Both the position numbers and the translations under genes were made by a program. A DNA stretch of 64,000 bases, from the NCBI RefSeq assembly GCF_015706575.1, contig NW_024037069.1:35237315-35301314 (forward strand). The letters run 5' to 3'. Shown piece by piece: positions 25,401-37,000 of the stretch. Origin of the DNA: Patiria miniata. Its lineage: Eukaryota > Echinodermata > Asteroidea > Valvatida > Asterinidae. The first letter of the stretch is position 1, and the number at the start of each line of letters is the position of its first letter. The notes under the pieces are model-generated. The model made no database searches. It saw only the letters and a list, made by a program, of their open reading frames with translations, and had not been told where the DNA came from.

Positions 25401-26034
25401 CCTAAGTTGTATTTGTGTTTAGCAACGTGCGCGCACATAACATTTCCTGTGGAGATTGTGCGAGGGTCCAGGACATATTGTCAATATAGGGGAGGGGCTA
25501 GTTAGGGTGAAAGGTGCTAGTCGGAACGCCCAATTTCCGTACAACCCGTCAACCATGTCACAAATATTTCCGGGGATGGGGAGAAATATTTCCAGGGACG
25601 GGGAGAAATGGTTTTTGTTATAGAGGGGAGATGGTGATATTGAAATCGCTGATATTGTGGAGGTTTATGTTTGTGCTGGGATTCATACCGTTTAAATGTT
25701 GTTTTAAATTGCGCACCGATTAGGAAGGTCTTGCTGTCAACAGTTGAATGAAATTAAGTATTTATTGCCGACCGATTGTCTCATGCAATGTCTCATTACA
25801 TGTATATAAAGCTCATAACTAATGTTGTGCTGGAATATTGTCCAGTCAAATTGAACATTGATTTTTCAAGGTGCCAAACCATAAAGGACGTATACACCAA
25901 CTGTACAATTAGGTAGTTTAGATGAAACGCGGTTTGATCTTGACCTTTACAACGTCGTATTCATAGTTCTCACTACAGAGGAGAGGAGGGGGAAGCCAGT
26001 GGGGATGGGGGTTGGATATTGTGTGGCCTATTTA

Positions 26035-26280
26035 CATGGGCGTCGCCAGGATTTGTTTTCTAGAGGGGGCAAAACATATTTTTGCCAAAAAAATGCCTGT
26101 TTTTCTCAACACATTCTCCATTTATCAGTTTTAGAGAAGGGCAGGGACATTTAGCCCCCCAACTCATTAAATTTAAAATTGAACTCATTTTTTCCCCTTC
26201 TTTTTTCTTTTTTTTTGCTTTCGGGGGGGGGGGGGGGGGGAAGTGCCCCCCTTGCCCCCCCCCCCCTTGCGACGCCCATG
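26035..26280. mobile_element. non-autonomous hAT-like element
   Basis: Terminal inverted repeats CATGGGCGTCGC (26035-26046) and GCGACGCCCATG (26269-26280) are flanked by 8-bp near-identical target duplications, CCTATTTA on the left and CCTACTTA on the right. Eight-bp duplications and a CANGGG start are hallmarks of hAT elements. The interior has an 18-G run (26223-26240) and a 12-C run (26255-26266). There is no transposase. Confidence 0.8.
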
Positions 26281-27176
26281 CCTACTTATGTTACACCTGT
26301 GAATGGTCACTTATATTTCCGGGGAAGTGGGCAACAATTTATATTCGTTATGGTGAAGGGGGTGTTTTTTATGTATTAAGTAGTAGTTAATGTCATTATA
26401 ACAGTTCGTGTTTTTATTATGGTGATGGGGTTGTAGAGCAAAGTATTGTAACACGTTTATTTGCAGAAGAGAGTAAAACTATAAGAAAGGACATATTGGA
26501 GCACTTCATAATTATGTCAAGCACCACATGTTAAATGTATTTATTACAAAACTGTGAAAATGAAATCAGGTACAATGCACACACAAATTTTTTAGTAATA
26601 ATGTATTTGCATTCAATACAGGGTAGTACTTTGACAAAACTCAGGGGATATAATTGTAGCAAATTTTCGGAGCGATTTTCGTAAGGGACGTCGGTCCAGG
26701 CTTGTTTAGCATAGGCAAAAACATTCCATGAAAGACTTTCAAGCGAGACGGGTAATCATTCCATAATTATTCTTGGATACAACTAAGCCAAGGATATAAC
26801 TTTAAAAAAGGATGGACATAAAACAGCAGAACAGAGTGATTATTTTTGCACTATTTCATTTTCATGACTTCTAAATAATAAAATTATGGCTAGAAGAAAA
26901 ATGTGTTTTGAATGGGTAAAGAGAAAAAGCACGTCACGTCTTCGTCTTGAGTCGAGATTCTTGCTTTGGGAACTGGTTGAAGCATGCACTGGAGCATGCT
27001 TGGAGCATGGTTGGAGCTGGTCATGTGATGTGGGTGTCATCGGGAGTCCTGTGTAAAGGAGTAACAAAGAAAACTTGTAAAAAAATACATCGGCTAACAA
27101 TAGCTACAAATAAATTGTTCCTGCGCGGTTTGTGCCTTACGATTCTGCGCGCCGTGTGTGCTCACGGGTGTCGGAC

Positions 27177-27346
27177 GCTTCGCCCCATTTCCACGTCGCC
27201 CCATGTCACTTCGCCCCTAACCACTTCGCCCCATCCCCACTTCGCCCCATCCCCACATCGCCCCATCTCCGCTTCGCCCCATCCCCACTTCGCCCCATCC
27301 CCGCTTCGCCCCATCCCCACTTCGCCCCATCCCCACTTCGCCCCAT
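27177..27346. repeat. left arm minisatellite, 16-bp unit CATCCCCACTTCGCCC
   Basis: About ten units. Variants include CACATCGCCCC and CTCCGCTTCGCCCC. The complementary strand has runs of four G every few bases and could form G-quadruplexes. Confidence 0.9.
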
Positions 27347-27908
27347 GTAGTATAAAAAAGGGAAGGCTAGGGGTGCAGACCAAATAAACTGCCAAAGACC
27401 CCAGATAATAAATGCTCCCAATTCTAGAAACTCAGGAAAAATACAAACTCTCTGATGAGGTGCTCGAGACACAGATGAGAGAAATGATGGCTTAAATAAA
27501 ATCATCAGCCGCTGGATTCAAAAGAATCCCGTAGGTATGGGTCAGTGAGTTCAAAGGAACTCACTGCCTTGAGGAAAATGTTCCGTCAAAATTTGTCTGA
27601 TATGTGAGACTTACAACTTCATTGATGAGATTGGTTCCTCCAAGAGTGAAATTAGGATGTCAAAGGTATTGTCGTTCTCAGATAAGTGGGAGACGGGTTG
27701 GTATAGCCGGGTTGGGAACAAAGTTGGATCTTTTACTTCAAGCTTTTTTCTCGGTAGGGGAGAGCCTAGCTTGAGAGGTTGGTTATGAATTGTTCATTTG
27801 GTGATGGGCTAATTCTTTCCGTTGGTTAGCAATTAGTGAATCTATTGAAATAGTTTTTTTTTAAGCCAAAAAAATAGATGAGATTTTTTTTTTTTACATG
27901 TAACGGCT

Positions 27909-28061
27909 GGGGCGAAGTGGGGATGGGGCCAAGTGGGGATGGGGCGAAGTGGGGATGGGGCGAAGTGGGGATGGGGCGATGTGGGGATGGGGCGAAGTGG
28001 GGATGGGGCGAAGTGGTTAGGGGCGAAGTGACATGGGGCGACGTGGAAATGGGGCGAAGTG
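27909..28061. repeat. right arm minisatellite, inverted 16-bp unit GGGCGAAGTGGGGATG
   Basis: About nine units, the inverted counterpart of 27177-27346, including the mirrored variant units GTGGTTAGGGG, GTGACATGGGG and CGTGGAAATGGGG. One unit has CCAAG in place of CGAAG. Confidence 0.9.
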
Positions 28062-28606
28062 TCCGACATTCGTGCTCACAGCACATCGCGCAGAAATCGC
28101 CATCTTTATTTTCGGGTTGCGTGTTTTCGCTGTGCTGTCATCGTAATTTCCCCCCCCCCCCCCAAATTTCTCTAAAAAAAAATATCAAAACCCGGCCCTC
28201 TATCTATGACATACCTGTTTATTGAGAATGTCTCCAACTATTTTGGTCGGGCTTTTTTAAAGTGGATTTTGTTCCCTATAGGAACCGGGCCCTTCTACTA
28301 AATACTACACGATCGCCATGTCCGAGGCCCACGCGATTGGGTCACACTTTTCACAAATAACAATTGTCATTGCCAGCAGTGGTGTTCGAAAGAATACTTA
28401 TAATCCTTTGCCAGAGGTGTTCGAAAGAATTACTACTATTTACTAACTATAATCTATAATGTGTCATAGCACAAACCGGACTTACCATTGAAAGAGAAAA
28501 TTGTAGCATAATCAATGCATCAAACGACCATCAAACGAAGCTAGTAGTGCTGAGAAAATGTGGGGCAAGCATGCCTTCAGCTTTGCATGTTGCATGGAAT
28601 ACCGTT

Positions 28607-28654
28607 GCATGCGCTGCAGCGCATGCTCCTCTATACGAACGTATACGTATACGT
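28607..28654. repeat. two adjacent perfect palindromes
   Basis: GCATGCGCTGCAGCGCATGC (28607-28626) is a perfect 20-bp palindrome, and ACGTATACGTATACGT (28639-28654) is a perfect 16-bp palindrome 12 bp away. Confidence 0.8.
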
Positions 28655-28834
28655 GGCATGACAGGTGTAGCGTGAATATCCGACTCCATGAAATGTGGAC
28701 TCATTGGTAGTCCTGCGCACGCGTGAGTACGATACTGTGCTATTTTTAGGATCATTTTGGGAGAGTGACCTGTCACGTACGTGCGAGGGATCAACCAATA
28801 ATAGGGAAATAGGGGTCCGATTTTCATAGGAGTC

Positions 28835-29010
28835 GAATTTTCACGTGACACCGGCCCGTACGCAAGATGGCGGCCGGCTCAATGGGGAAAGGAATTCTGG
28901 GAAATATGGGGTGAAAATAGCCGGGCCCCGTTCCGCATCCCCCGCAGCCAACAGGCGCGATGGGGACGGGAGACCGGTCGGAGACCGGTCGGGAAAATGG
29001 CAGCGCCCCC
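28835..29010. promoter_or_regulatory. CpG-rich promoter-like island with YY1-like and ZNF143-like motifs
   Basis: Local CpG and GC density jumps here. It contains CACGTG, then CAAGATGGCGGC (28863-28874), the classic YY1 promoter motif, GGAATTCTGGGAAAT (28891-28905), similar to the ZNF143/SBS motif, and a tandem GAGACCGGTCG repeat near 28970-28990. There is no TATA box. I see no first exon that can be read with confidence on either side, so direction and activity are unknown. Confidence 0.4.
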
Positions 29011-32000
29011 GAATCATTTTCGTGATTGTAGTATAGAAGGCTTTTTAATAGCTTGAGACTCAGACACCAACCCTGGCCTGCAGTGACCTTTCGCAGAGCT
29101 TCTGGACAGTGTCTGGAGAGGCCTTGCACATTTGAGCCAGGGAGAAAAGCCCAAAAATCCACACAACAGAAGAAAAAAATGCTCAGTCCTGAAGGGGGTT
29201 TTAACACCCGACACCCCGACTATTCATCGATTCTTATGGGAGGGACTGCTGGATTGGAGAGCCCTGGGGGAAAATGGCTGAAATTTAGCTGGACTTCATA
29301 TTCAGGAAACTGAAATCTGCTTATGAATTTGAGAAGTGCACCACAATGAGGAAAGAACAGGGATCAAAACAGGTTGCAGGGAAGGCCAGTAGGATTGGAT
29401 TTCAAAAATATTGAATTTTTATGAGGAATTGTTGGTCATAGGCAATTTGGGGTATGTTTATAAAATGAAAAAGAGCAATTTACCTACATTTTTGGGGGTA
29501 ATGTTTGAACATTGTATATTTTCATCCAAAGAAACTACTTCAGATTTTAGATGTGATTTTTGCTTGCTTCGTTCCATTTCCTAACTTCAATAACAAAAGT
29601 CAGACTGAAACATGTATTTTGTAATGTTTGATTTAAAGTTCCAAATTTAATCAAAAACTAATCAAAAGTCAGTTGTGCTTGTAGATTGTTTTTTTTGGGG
29701 GGGAATTGCAGCCCTTCACTTACTAGAACAGTTTTCAATTTTCAATCAGGCCTGCGTATACTGCATTCTACGACATGGAAATAAAATTTAAGCTTTTTCA
29801 ATGCAAAGCCTTCGTATAGTACAGGTCCATCACCTACATTATCAAATTCAGCCAACCGGGAAAAAGAGATTGGAATTTGTTGACATGTGCTTTGACATTT
29901 TGAAGTCCCTTGCAAAGTGATTTGCCAAATGTTGGCCTATATGGTGAAAGGAAACAGCAGATGAATTTTATCTCCCAACTCGATTACTTCTTGGTAATTT
30001 CTATTCAATGGACAGAAAAGGCCACGCTGCACAAATTGCAAAACTGTACAAACTGTAAAATGTAAAATTAAATGCTACATAAACATGTACATTGTTATAC
30101 AAATAAATGCTACCCTCAGTATGTGTCAAGTCGACAAAACATTCCTGAAAACGTACATGCTCAAATTAGTGTTGCAATTTTGAAAACAAAACAAAAACTT
30201 GTTATTGTAGCCCAAAAAGGGTTTTATGTTTATTGACTTTTGAAATTTAGTAATCTCAATGAACACAACAAACATGTACATCTATCACCAAAGAGCATCC
30301 AGGAACATCTATTCCCTTTGGGAAATGTTTCAAATTGTGGGAAACCGTGTGGATCAATGTAAAGTTGGACTTTTCTAACAGTTTGTTTCACTTTGAAGGT
30401 CACGTACTAAAGTACACATCGCCCACTGGAAAAGTGCGTCTCGTGTGTCATATCGCAGTGCTGAACAATTTCACAACAGGTTTCACACACCGTCAGTGGC
30501 ATTCGGTTCCATCTTCACTCTGCCATCTCAAGTATAAAACTCAGTTTCCAATCAAACACGTCCAGCCACTCCCAGCCAGACAGGATGTTCAAGATTCTTG
30601 CGTTTCCTGACATTGTAACTAGACACTAACATTGCTTGAAACATGCTTAATGTATTTTAATGTTGAATTTCACATCACACATACAAACTTTAATATTTTT
30701 TAGGGTTTTTGTTACATTTTAACATTTCTTAATTTTTTATGCTGCCATACCGGTATTAGAATCCATACTTATGTGCTGATCAATTTTATAAGCAAAAATA
30801 AACTGTAAATAAACTTTCATCAATTCACTTTACAAAAATGCTCCACGCGGACACATGTGTTCAGGCAATATTTTGCACAAAGAAAATTATGTACATATGC
30901 AAACATAATATGATCATTGCATGGTACATATAACTTGATATTTGCCAACCATTGCATCCCGCAAGCGCCAATTATTACACCATCATTATCATAATTATAC
31001 AATCCTCAGCCATTCCTAAGACCCCATAGCTATGTTTCTTTGCGATGAACACTGATAGTTTTGTCATCGCAGTTGGTGTCATGTTTCCCCGTTCCGGAAC
31101 CTCTCCGTAGCTTACCCTAACCCAAATATTTTCATCTACATGCAAATTTATTCCCCCAAACCATTGGAAATATAATACCTGACGTTCCTAGTCATGTCGC
31201 TGTCTACATGCTTGCGCAACGGCAATATCACAATCAAACAAGTATACACGTGCGTCCCACGGTCACAATATTTCGATTGACTAGTTTACTGTCAACTGTA
31301 ATGTACGTTTGTGGGAAACGTCAAACAGCGTACATTTTGTGTCCAGTTGGCCCTCGGAGTGCCACTCACATCTGATTGGTGAAACCCTACACCTACATCC
31401 CTTTTTTGCTCGGTACCCCGCACTTTCAGATTGGACGCCAGATTTCGCCCGGTCTCAGCTTTTCTTATCAAGTCCAATTTACATTCAAGGATACTGTTTC
31501 ATAAGTTGGGGGGGGGGGGGTGTCAAAATTGACAATTTGACCGGAGCCCAGTCCACAGTACATGTCCGGGGATATCAGCTGTCTGAGCCTAGCCCTAGTT
31601 GACACATGTACATGTACACATGTACTGGTACTTCTCACAAATTTTAGAGCAAAACAAAGGAGTGGCGGAAATCACATCAGTTGCTGAAGTCATCAGATAT
31701 TATAAGCTTCAATTTGTTTATAAAAATGCATTTGGCACATAGAAAATTGTCTTCAGTTATTTCTGAGAGTACTTCAGGAACTTTTTGGCTGTGTCTCTTA
31801 TTTTTAAATCTCACTTGTCCACTTTTGTTACTTAAGTTCAAGTGTTTTCTAACATTTATATTTTTATAATCCTGCACATATCCTCGTCTAAGCAAGAAGA
31901 AAAAAAGTTCATATGCATTTTAATTCCTCCATCAAGTTGAAAAATGATCAACTTGACCACCCAGATACATTGCAGTAATTCAGGAGGGGTGTCTCTAAAA

Positions 32001-32461
32001 ATAGCCTCATTAGACGACATCCTTCTGCCAGCGAAAGTGGACTGCAAGCAATGTACGATTGCTCAATAGAAAGGTTATGGCAAACAATTAATGAAATTTC
32101 AAGGACGAAAACAGTAAGTTTTTCAGCAGGGGGTGGGGAGAGTGTGAATTTATGTTAGGGCTGCAATAACGTTTTACAATGTACGTCTCTTGACGCCTGA
32201 GAAGTTTTGCTTGGGAGTTATTGGGTTATTTTGTGGAGCAAGGATTTTCAGTGGTAGGGGAAATTATGAACAGATGGGGTACAACACTAAAATGTGGAAT
32301 GCACATGTGTGGCTTAACAGAACATGTAATATACATGTGCCTGTACAAAAGTACGACTTTCTCTCCATACATGTGAGTAAAAACGTTTAGCGTTATGGTA
32401 CATGTAGTACGTACCAAAACTTGGTACACATGTACTTTCTAAGTTCCTACGCATGTAATAA
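29011..32461. other. unannotated sequence downstream of a promoter-like island
   Basis: No coding exon can be supported. A 12-G run lies at 31508-31519 and an ATGTAC-rich run at 31602-31632. Confidence 0.5.
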
Positions 32462-32945
32462 TACAGCCTGTCTCCAAAAAAAATGGTACAATCGAAAAAA
32501 AAAAAATTTCAATATTAAATCTCAACATAAGTAAGTCGTTTTGAGCATCACATTGAAGAAAAAAGACCAGGCTTTCCAATACTTTTTGTTTTATCTCATT
32601 TGCTTTTGTCAATCCAGAGATACATGTAACTCCAGTTTAATGCGGAACACAAAAACGAGTTTGTTTCTTTTGCCAAGTTGCAATCTTTTGTGAGCTTCAA
32701 GACAGCATGGCACAGTACTCGAAACAACTCTGCCCATGCAAGTGGCACAAAATCGATTTTGGTGTATCGCACTAAATTGATTATATCTCTGAATTGACAA
32801 AAGCAAATAAGATCAAACAAACACTATTGGAAAGCCCAGTCTTTGTTCTTTAATATTATGCCAAGTAAGAATGACTTATTTTGAAATTTCATATTTAACC
32901 AATTTTTTTTCTCTGATTGTACCATTTTTTTTTAGACAGGCTGTA
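32462..32945. mobile_element. long-terminal-inverted-repeat element with TA ends (family F)
   Basis: The left end TACAGCCTGTCTCCAAAAAA is matched by the right end ending AGACAGGCTGTA, and the similarity continues inward for at least 150 bp on each side (ATGGTACAATC, GGCTTTCCAATA, CATTTGCTTTTGTCAA), so the element is nearly all stem. TA at both borders suggests a Tc1/mariner-type target; this is inference. Open frames inside are by-products. Confidence 0.75.
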
Positions 32946-33115
32946 CATACATGTACATGTACCTGTACATGAAAGTTCAATGCATACATTTACATTTTGC
33001 ATTTTCACGATGGGGTACATGTACATGTATATGTACCAGCATGTACTTGAATCCATGTACATGTACATGTACATACCTTAGATTTCACATGTACATGTAG
33101 GTCTACATGTGTCAC
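32941..33115. repeat. ATGTAC/TACATG low-complexity cluster
   Basis: Many tandem and dispersed copies of the self-complementary hexamer step TACATG occur (for example near 32950, 33017 and 33055-33073). A shorter run of the same type is at 31602-31632. Confidence 0.8.
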
Positions 33116-33241
33116 TCGATCTGAGGACACCGTGGACAGATTATTTTTGTGTAAAATATTGCAAAGCATTGTGGGTAAAATACATTTTGTATGCATACAC
33201 TGTAAGCATGTCGTCATCGTCGTCTGTTGTGCATTCGTTTT

Positions 33242-33495
33242 CTAATTAAACATTGCGCGTCTGATCTGTTGTCTCCAGCCAGCTCTGTCATTGGTCTCCT
33301 TGTTCAGGTCTATGCTGCCTAGGGGTTTGAGGTCGTTGTTAATTGTGTCTAACCATGTTCGTTTCTTCCCCCCTGCCGGTCTTTTCACTTTTCTTTGTAT
33401 TTCGTCATGAGCAATGCTGGTAAGCATAGTGTAAATATTGTCCCTGTATCACTGGCCAAACAGAATTCTTTCCAATAAAAGTTGTAATAAATAAC
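33242..33495 (-). pseudogene. LINE-type reverse transcriptase, C-terminal tail fragment
   Basis: The minus-strand frame ending at 33242 encodes a 61-residue tail containing VKRPAGGKKRTWLDTINNDL and later DRAGWRQQIRRAMFN. The layout (basic RPAGxKKRTWLDTI, then a spacer, then DRAGWR) is the one found at the extreme C terminus of many non-LTR retrotransposon reverse transcriptases, after the catalytic domain; that comparison is from general knowledge. Upstream in the same frame the sequence stays sense (LLLERILFGQ, then one TGA at about 33450, then YRDNIYTMLTS), so the fragment runs to about 33495 with one in-frame stop. No catalytic domain lies upstream, as expected for a truncated or recombined copy. 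It sits between two inverted-repeat elements (32462-32945 and 33563-33856). Confidence 0.65.
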
Positions 33496-33562
33496 CCATC
33501 ACTAACGCCCTTGAATGTAGCAGCTTGTCTGGAAATGCCTTAGGCCAAGTAAAAAAAAATTA

Positions 33563-33856
33563 TAGTTTCTCATCCCAGCCCACTTCCTTTTTTCCCCAGC
33601 CACCTCCTTTTTAAATTTTTTTTAAAATGTATACATTTGCAATACATTTTGGAAACTTTGTCTTTTTATTTGTTCCCAACAAAATTGTAGCTGTGAAGAA
33701 AGAGTTATGTCTCCTTTGGACACAATTTTGTATCAGAAAAATAGTAAAGAAAATTGAAGAATCAATCTGCCATCTTGAAAAATCAGCCATCTTAAAAAAA
33801 AAAAAAAAAAATTGCCCGCCTCCTTAAATTTTTTAAAAAGGCCGAATGAGAAACTA
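33563..33856. mobile_element. short TA-ended MITE (family G)
   Basis: TAGTTTCTCAT (33563-33573) and ATGAGAAACTA (33846-33856) are perfect 11-bp inverted ends. Just inside, CACCTCCTTTTTAAATTT on the left pairs loosely with GCCTCCTTAAATTTTTTAAA on the right. An A-run of 18 lies at about 33795-33812. Confidence 0.65.
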
Positions 33857-33939
33857 CTTGTCTTAAACTTGCATCAGCCCTCCATGTATGTAAAATGTAT
33901 TGTATCAACAAATTTCTGTTGCCCTAGTAAGGTTACATA

Positions 33940-34082
33940 CTATGTTCCGACACCCCTATGTTCCGACTGCACATGTTCGTATCCCTAACCCTAACCCTAA
34001 CCCTAACCCTAACCCTAACCCTAACCGGGAGTAACACAATCTTATGTGCGGGTTGTCGGAACATAGGGGTGTCGGAATATAG
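33940..34082. mobile_element. hairpin element holding an interstitial telomere array
   Basis: The arms at 33940-33967 (CTATGTTCCGACACCCCTAT, then GTTCCGAC) and 34055-34082 are inverted repeats of 28 bp with a single mismatch. Each arm contains two copies of TATGTTCCGAC. The loop holds a (CCCTAA) array plus about 45 bp of other sequence. No clear target duplication is visible. Confidence 0.75.
33983..34026 (-). repeat. interstitial telomeric repeat (TTAGGG)n, about 7 copies
   Basis: 44 bp of uninterrupted CCCTAA hexamers on the plus strand. No sequence change marks a chromosome end, and sequence continues on both sides, so this is internal. Confidence 0.95.
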
Positions 34083-37000
34083 AGCAGTCACCAGCAAGTC
34101 AACCCAGTCAAACTCAACCATCATTGCCATGCCCTGCCTCCTGTCCGCCATCCTCCCTCAAATATTTGCCCATTGCACAGCAGAGGCCTTGGTGTCTCCC
34201 CTACCACCTAGGAATGCAGGAAATTAGAAAATGGCTCCCAGTTTTCCAGTGCAGGGTTACCGCTGAGTAAATTGATAAATGACCCGAATTTTGCAACCCG
34301 GAGATGCCTGGCCAATAAAAACTGTTGTTGCAATCTGCGTGGTCGTAGGTAATTTGATAATCTTTTTAAGTTTTTCGTTCTGAGGAGGTATTACCACCGT
34401 TCTCTGACCTCAACTCGGAAGCCTCTGGGTCTTCCCCTAATTCAATTTCTCTCCCTCCAGATTGGAAGGATTACAGGAATTTAATTTGAATGGGAGCTGT
34501 TGCTGTGCCGGCCGGGGTGCGTATCTTATTTACTGACACGCCTGAACATGGAGATTAAACATGTCAAATACTGTAGCAGCTTTTAAAGGTTAAAATTAAA
34601 CATACATTTATAAAAACAGTTTGGTTTAAAACTTTAAAGAGGAAAAATATGTTTAAAAAGCAATGACAAATAATCATATGGGTTGATGGATTTCATTCTT
34701 GGTGTTTAATTTAACAGCATTTGAAATATGATAAATAGCTAGAAATTGTTTAAATGTTCTTAAAATCAACAATTTTTTTGTTACAGTACCGGTACGTCTG
34801 TTTGTAAGACTTTATAAACTTTGCTATTTGTTAATGGGAAATATTAAACAATTATTAAAATTATTTTTGTTGTTTTCTTGACAATGTCAGAAAGGTAAAA
34901 ATGTAGAATTAGGTAAATATTTAAACGCATTCATAGCAGGATTATTTGATTTCCGGATAGTGTATTGAACCAGTGATTCAGTTGATGCCCGCTTCATTTG
35001 GCCTCCATTCATTCATCCCTGCGTCGCCGCTCAAGATCCCCAGGACTTTGGGGACTTTGTTCTCTCGCTCGTGAATGAAAACTCGGACTTTCATTAGTCA
35101 TTCCCGGAGTGGCTTGCGAAAACCCCGATTTCATCAACATTGTATCGTCTTGGCTTTAGCGTCTGAACCGGGTTTTGGTCAGTCATGGTTCAATTTCATC
35201 ATCGCTGTATCGCTTCTCCTGAATGCCCCTCATCATCTACCGAGTTGCTCCTCAATCCACCATCTATTATTCCCATTCAGAGCAGGTGGTTTGGCCAGAG
35301 GCATCCTCAACAACCCTCCAAATAAGAACCACAAAAAAAGGAATTGGACGATTTTGTACCGTCATCTTCGTCGTCAGCCGTTCGCCGTAATTCCATCTTG
35401 GGAATCTTGGGAAATAATGACAGTATTCAGGGATATAAGATTGATGACTGGACGATGTTGACACAGACAGTTTGATCCAGATTATGTGTCCGTCGTGCCA
35501 AATGAAACAATAGTAACGGATCGCCTCGAGCTGCGAAAGGGGCTCGTGTATTCAATCGAGCTGCTGCAACAGACATCCTCCCAGAAATCTCTCTTTATTT
35601 TTTTTAAGGGGACCTGGAATTATTAATCATTGCATTGTAAGCCGGGATCTTATTTCAGCCATTTATAATTCCAAATTTCTCAGAGATTAAGATGATTTTA
35701 ATTTTATTTTTAGGGATGCACACGTCTGTAATTTCTGTCTCACTGTAAACCCAGATTAGGTTGACTTGGTTGAGGTTTTTATAAACATGGTAAACAGAGA
35801 TGGAATGTTAACTTGTGTTTCTGACATGAATATTTGGTGTGGAGATGTCACAGATAAGACTCTGGATTCAAAGGGATATTAATGATTTATCAGTTTCTGG
35901 CGTCAGTCTCGAGAAACGAGACCGGCAATTTTTTGCCGTAATGTCTGTTAAAATGCCTGTTTTCTGGTGAGGTAATGTATTTGGCTGTGAATACAGTCAG
36001 TGCAACTTGGTTTGATAAGGAAAGTGCAGTCTCGGAGCAAAATGCATCGGGTTGAAGATTTTACTTCACATTCATTGCATGGAGCATTTACTAGTCAGCT
36101 TCACTGCCTGAAATAAATTGAAATGGTGCAAAGCAATCCAGTTCAAGAATTTGTCACACTATTTGCTCTTCGCTTTTCGAAATAGCAAGCGTACTACCAA
36201 AGTGCATGTGTCATCACACAAGGTGCATAAATTGTATCATGAACCGCTTCTCAAATGACTCAAGTTTTCCCGAAGATTGGCCCGTGTGAAGTTAACCGTT
36301 GCGTGCATCGGAGTAACAGCTATCCCTAGTGACCGAAAACTTTATCCTGGGGAGAGAAAAAAAAGCGGGAAGATTGCCGTGCTTTGCCCAGGAAGGTTCA
36401 CCGCGCTGCGCGTGGGTAACACAATAACCTGTGTTGCTAACGCGGTATTTGATCTCCCCCTCTAATGCCACGGCAACAGAGATACCGTCCGCACGCTTCC
36501 TTTTGCGGAAGAGAAATGTAATGAATTCAGCTCCGGCATAAAATTCGCCGCTATATCTTTTGGGACGGACTTCCCCCTGGCAGGCTGACTCACGTCTCAG
36601 AGTGTTGTTTTAAAAATCTTAAGAGTTCCAGTTGCATCTTATTCACCGGAGACCGCTGGTCGAGATGATTAGATATTTGGTCCGTAGTAGCTGGGGTGAG
36701 ATCTTTACGTGTACATATTTAGACCCAGTTGGACATTTCAAGGGAATTTACTCCGAAGTCCGACATTTTAAGGGATTGAAGCACGTTAAAAGAAGCCGAT
36801 ATGTAAACTGTTTAATTGTTTGATTTTTTTTTTAACAACAATGGTTTTAATAGTAAAAATTGATTTTAATTGCCTTTAATTCGTGCCTTCTAGAAGTCTA
36901 GAGATACATGTTCGTGGAAATTTGTTTGTGCACTATAAACATTTTACAGAGACGGGTGTGTGAAAGATTAACCATACTCCTCTCAAATCCTACAAAATAC

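Larger units (their letters stand above)
27141..28098. mobile_element. foldback-like element with minisatellite arms
   Basis: The outer arms GATTCTGCGCG ... GTGTCGGACGCTTCG (27141 onward) and their inverted counterpart ending at 28098 enclose a central segment of about 560 bp (27347-27908). Each arm is mostly a 16-bp tandem repeat, CATCCCCACTTCGCCC. The same variant units occur in the same order from the outside inward in both arms (CATTTCCACG, then CATGTCA, then CTAACCA, then plain units), while the number of inner units differs between arms. The centre has no substantial open frame. No target duplication is clear. Confidence 0.8.

Noticed and set aside
26082..26390. Glycine/proline-rich frame of 102 codons
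   Set aside because: It is produced by the G and C runs inside a hAT-like element.
26947..28225. Frames with repeated HFAPSPLRPIPTSP or GDGAKWGWGE units
   Set aside because: They are translations of the 16-bp minisatellite arms in the foldback element. The repeat unit is not a multiple of three, so the translated repeat is a by-product.
33983..34026. True chromosome end
   Set aside because: The array is only 44 bp and flanked by inverted arms, with ordinary sequence continuing on both sides.
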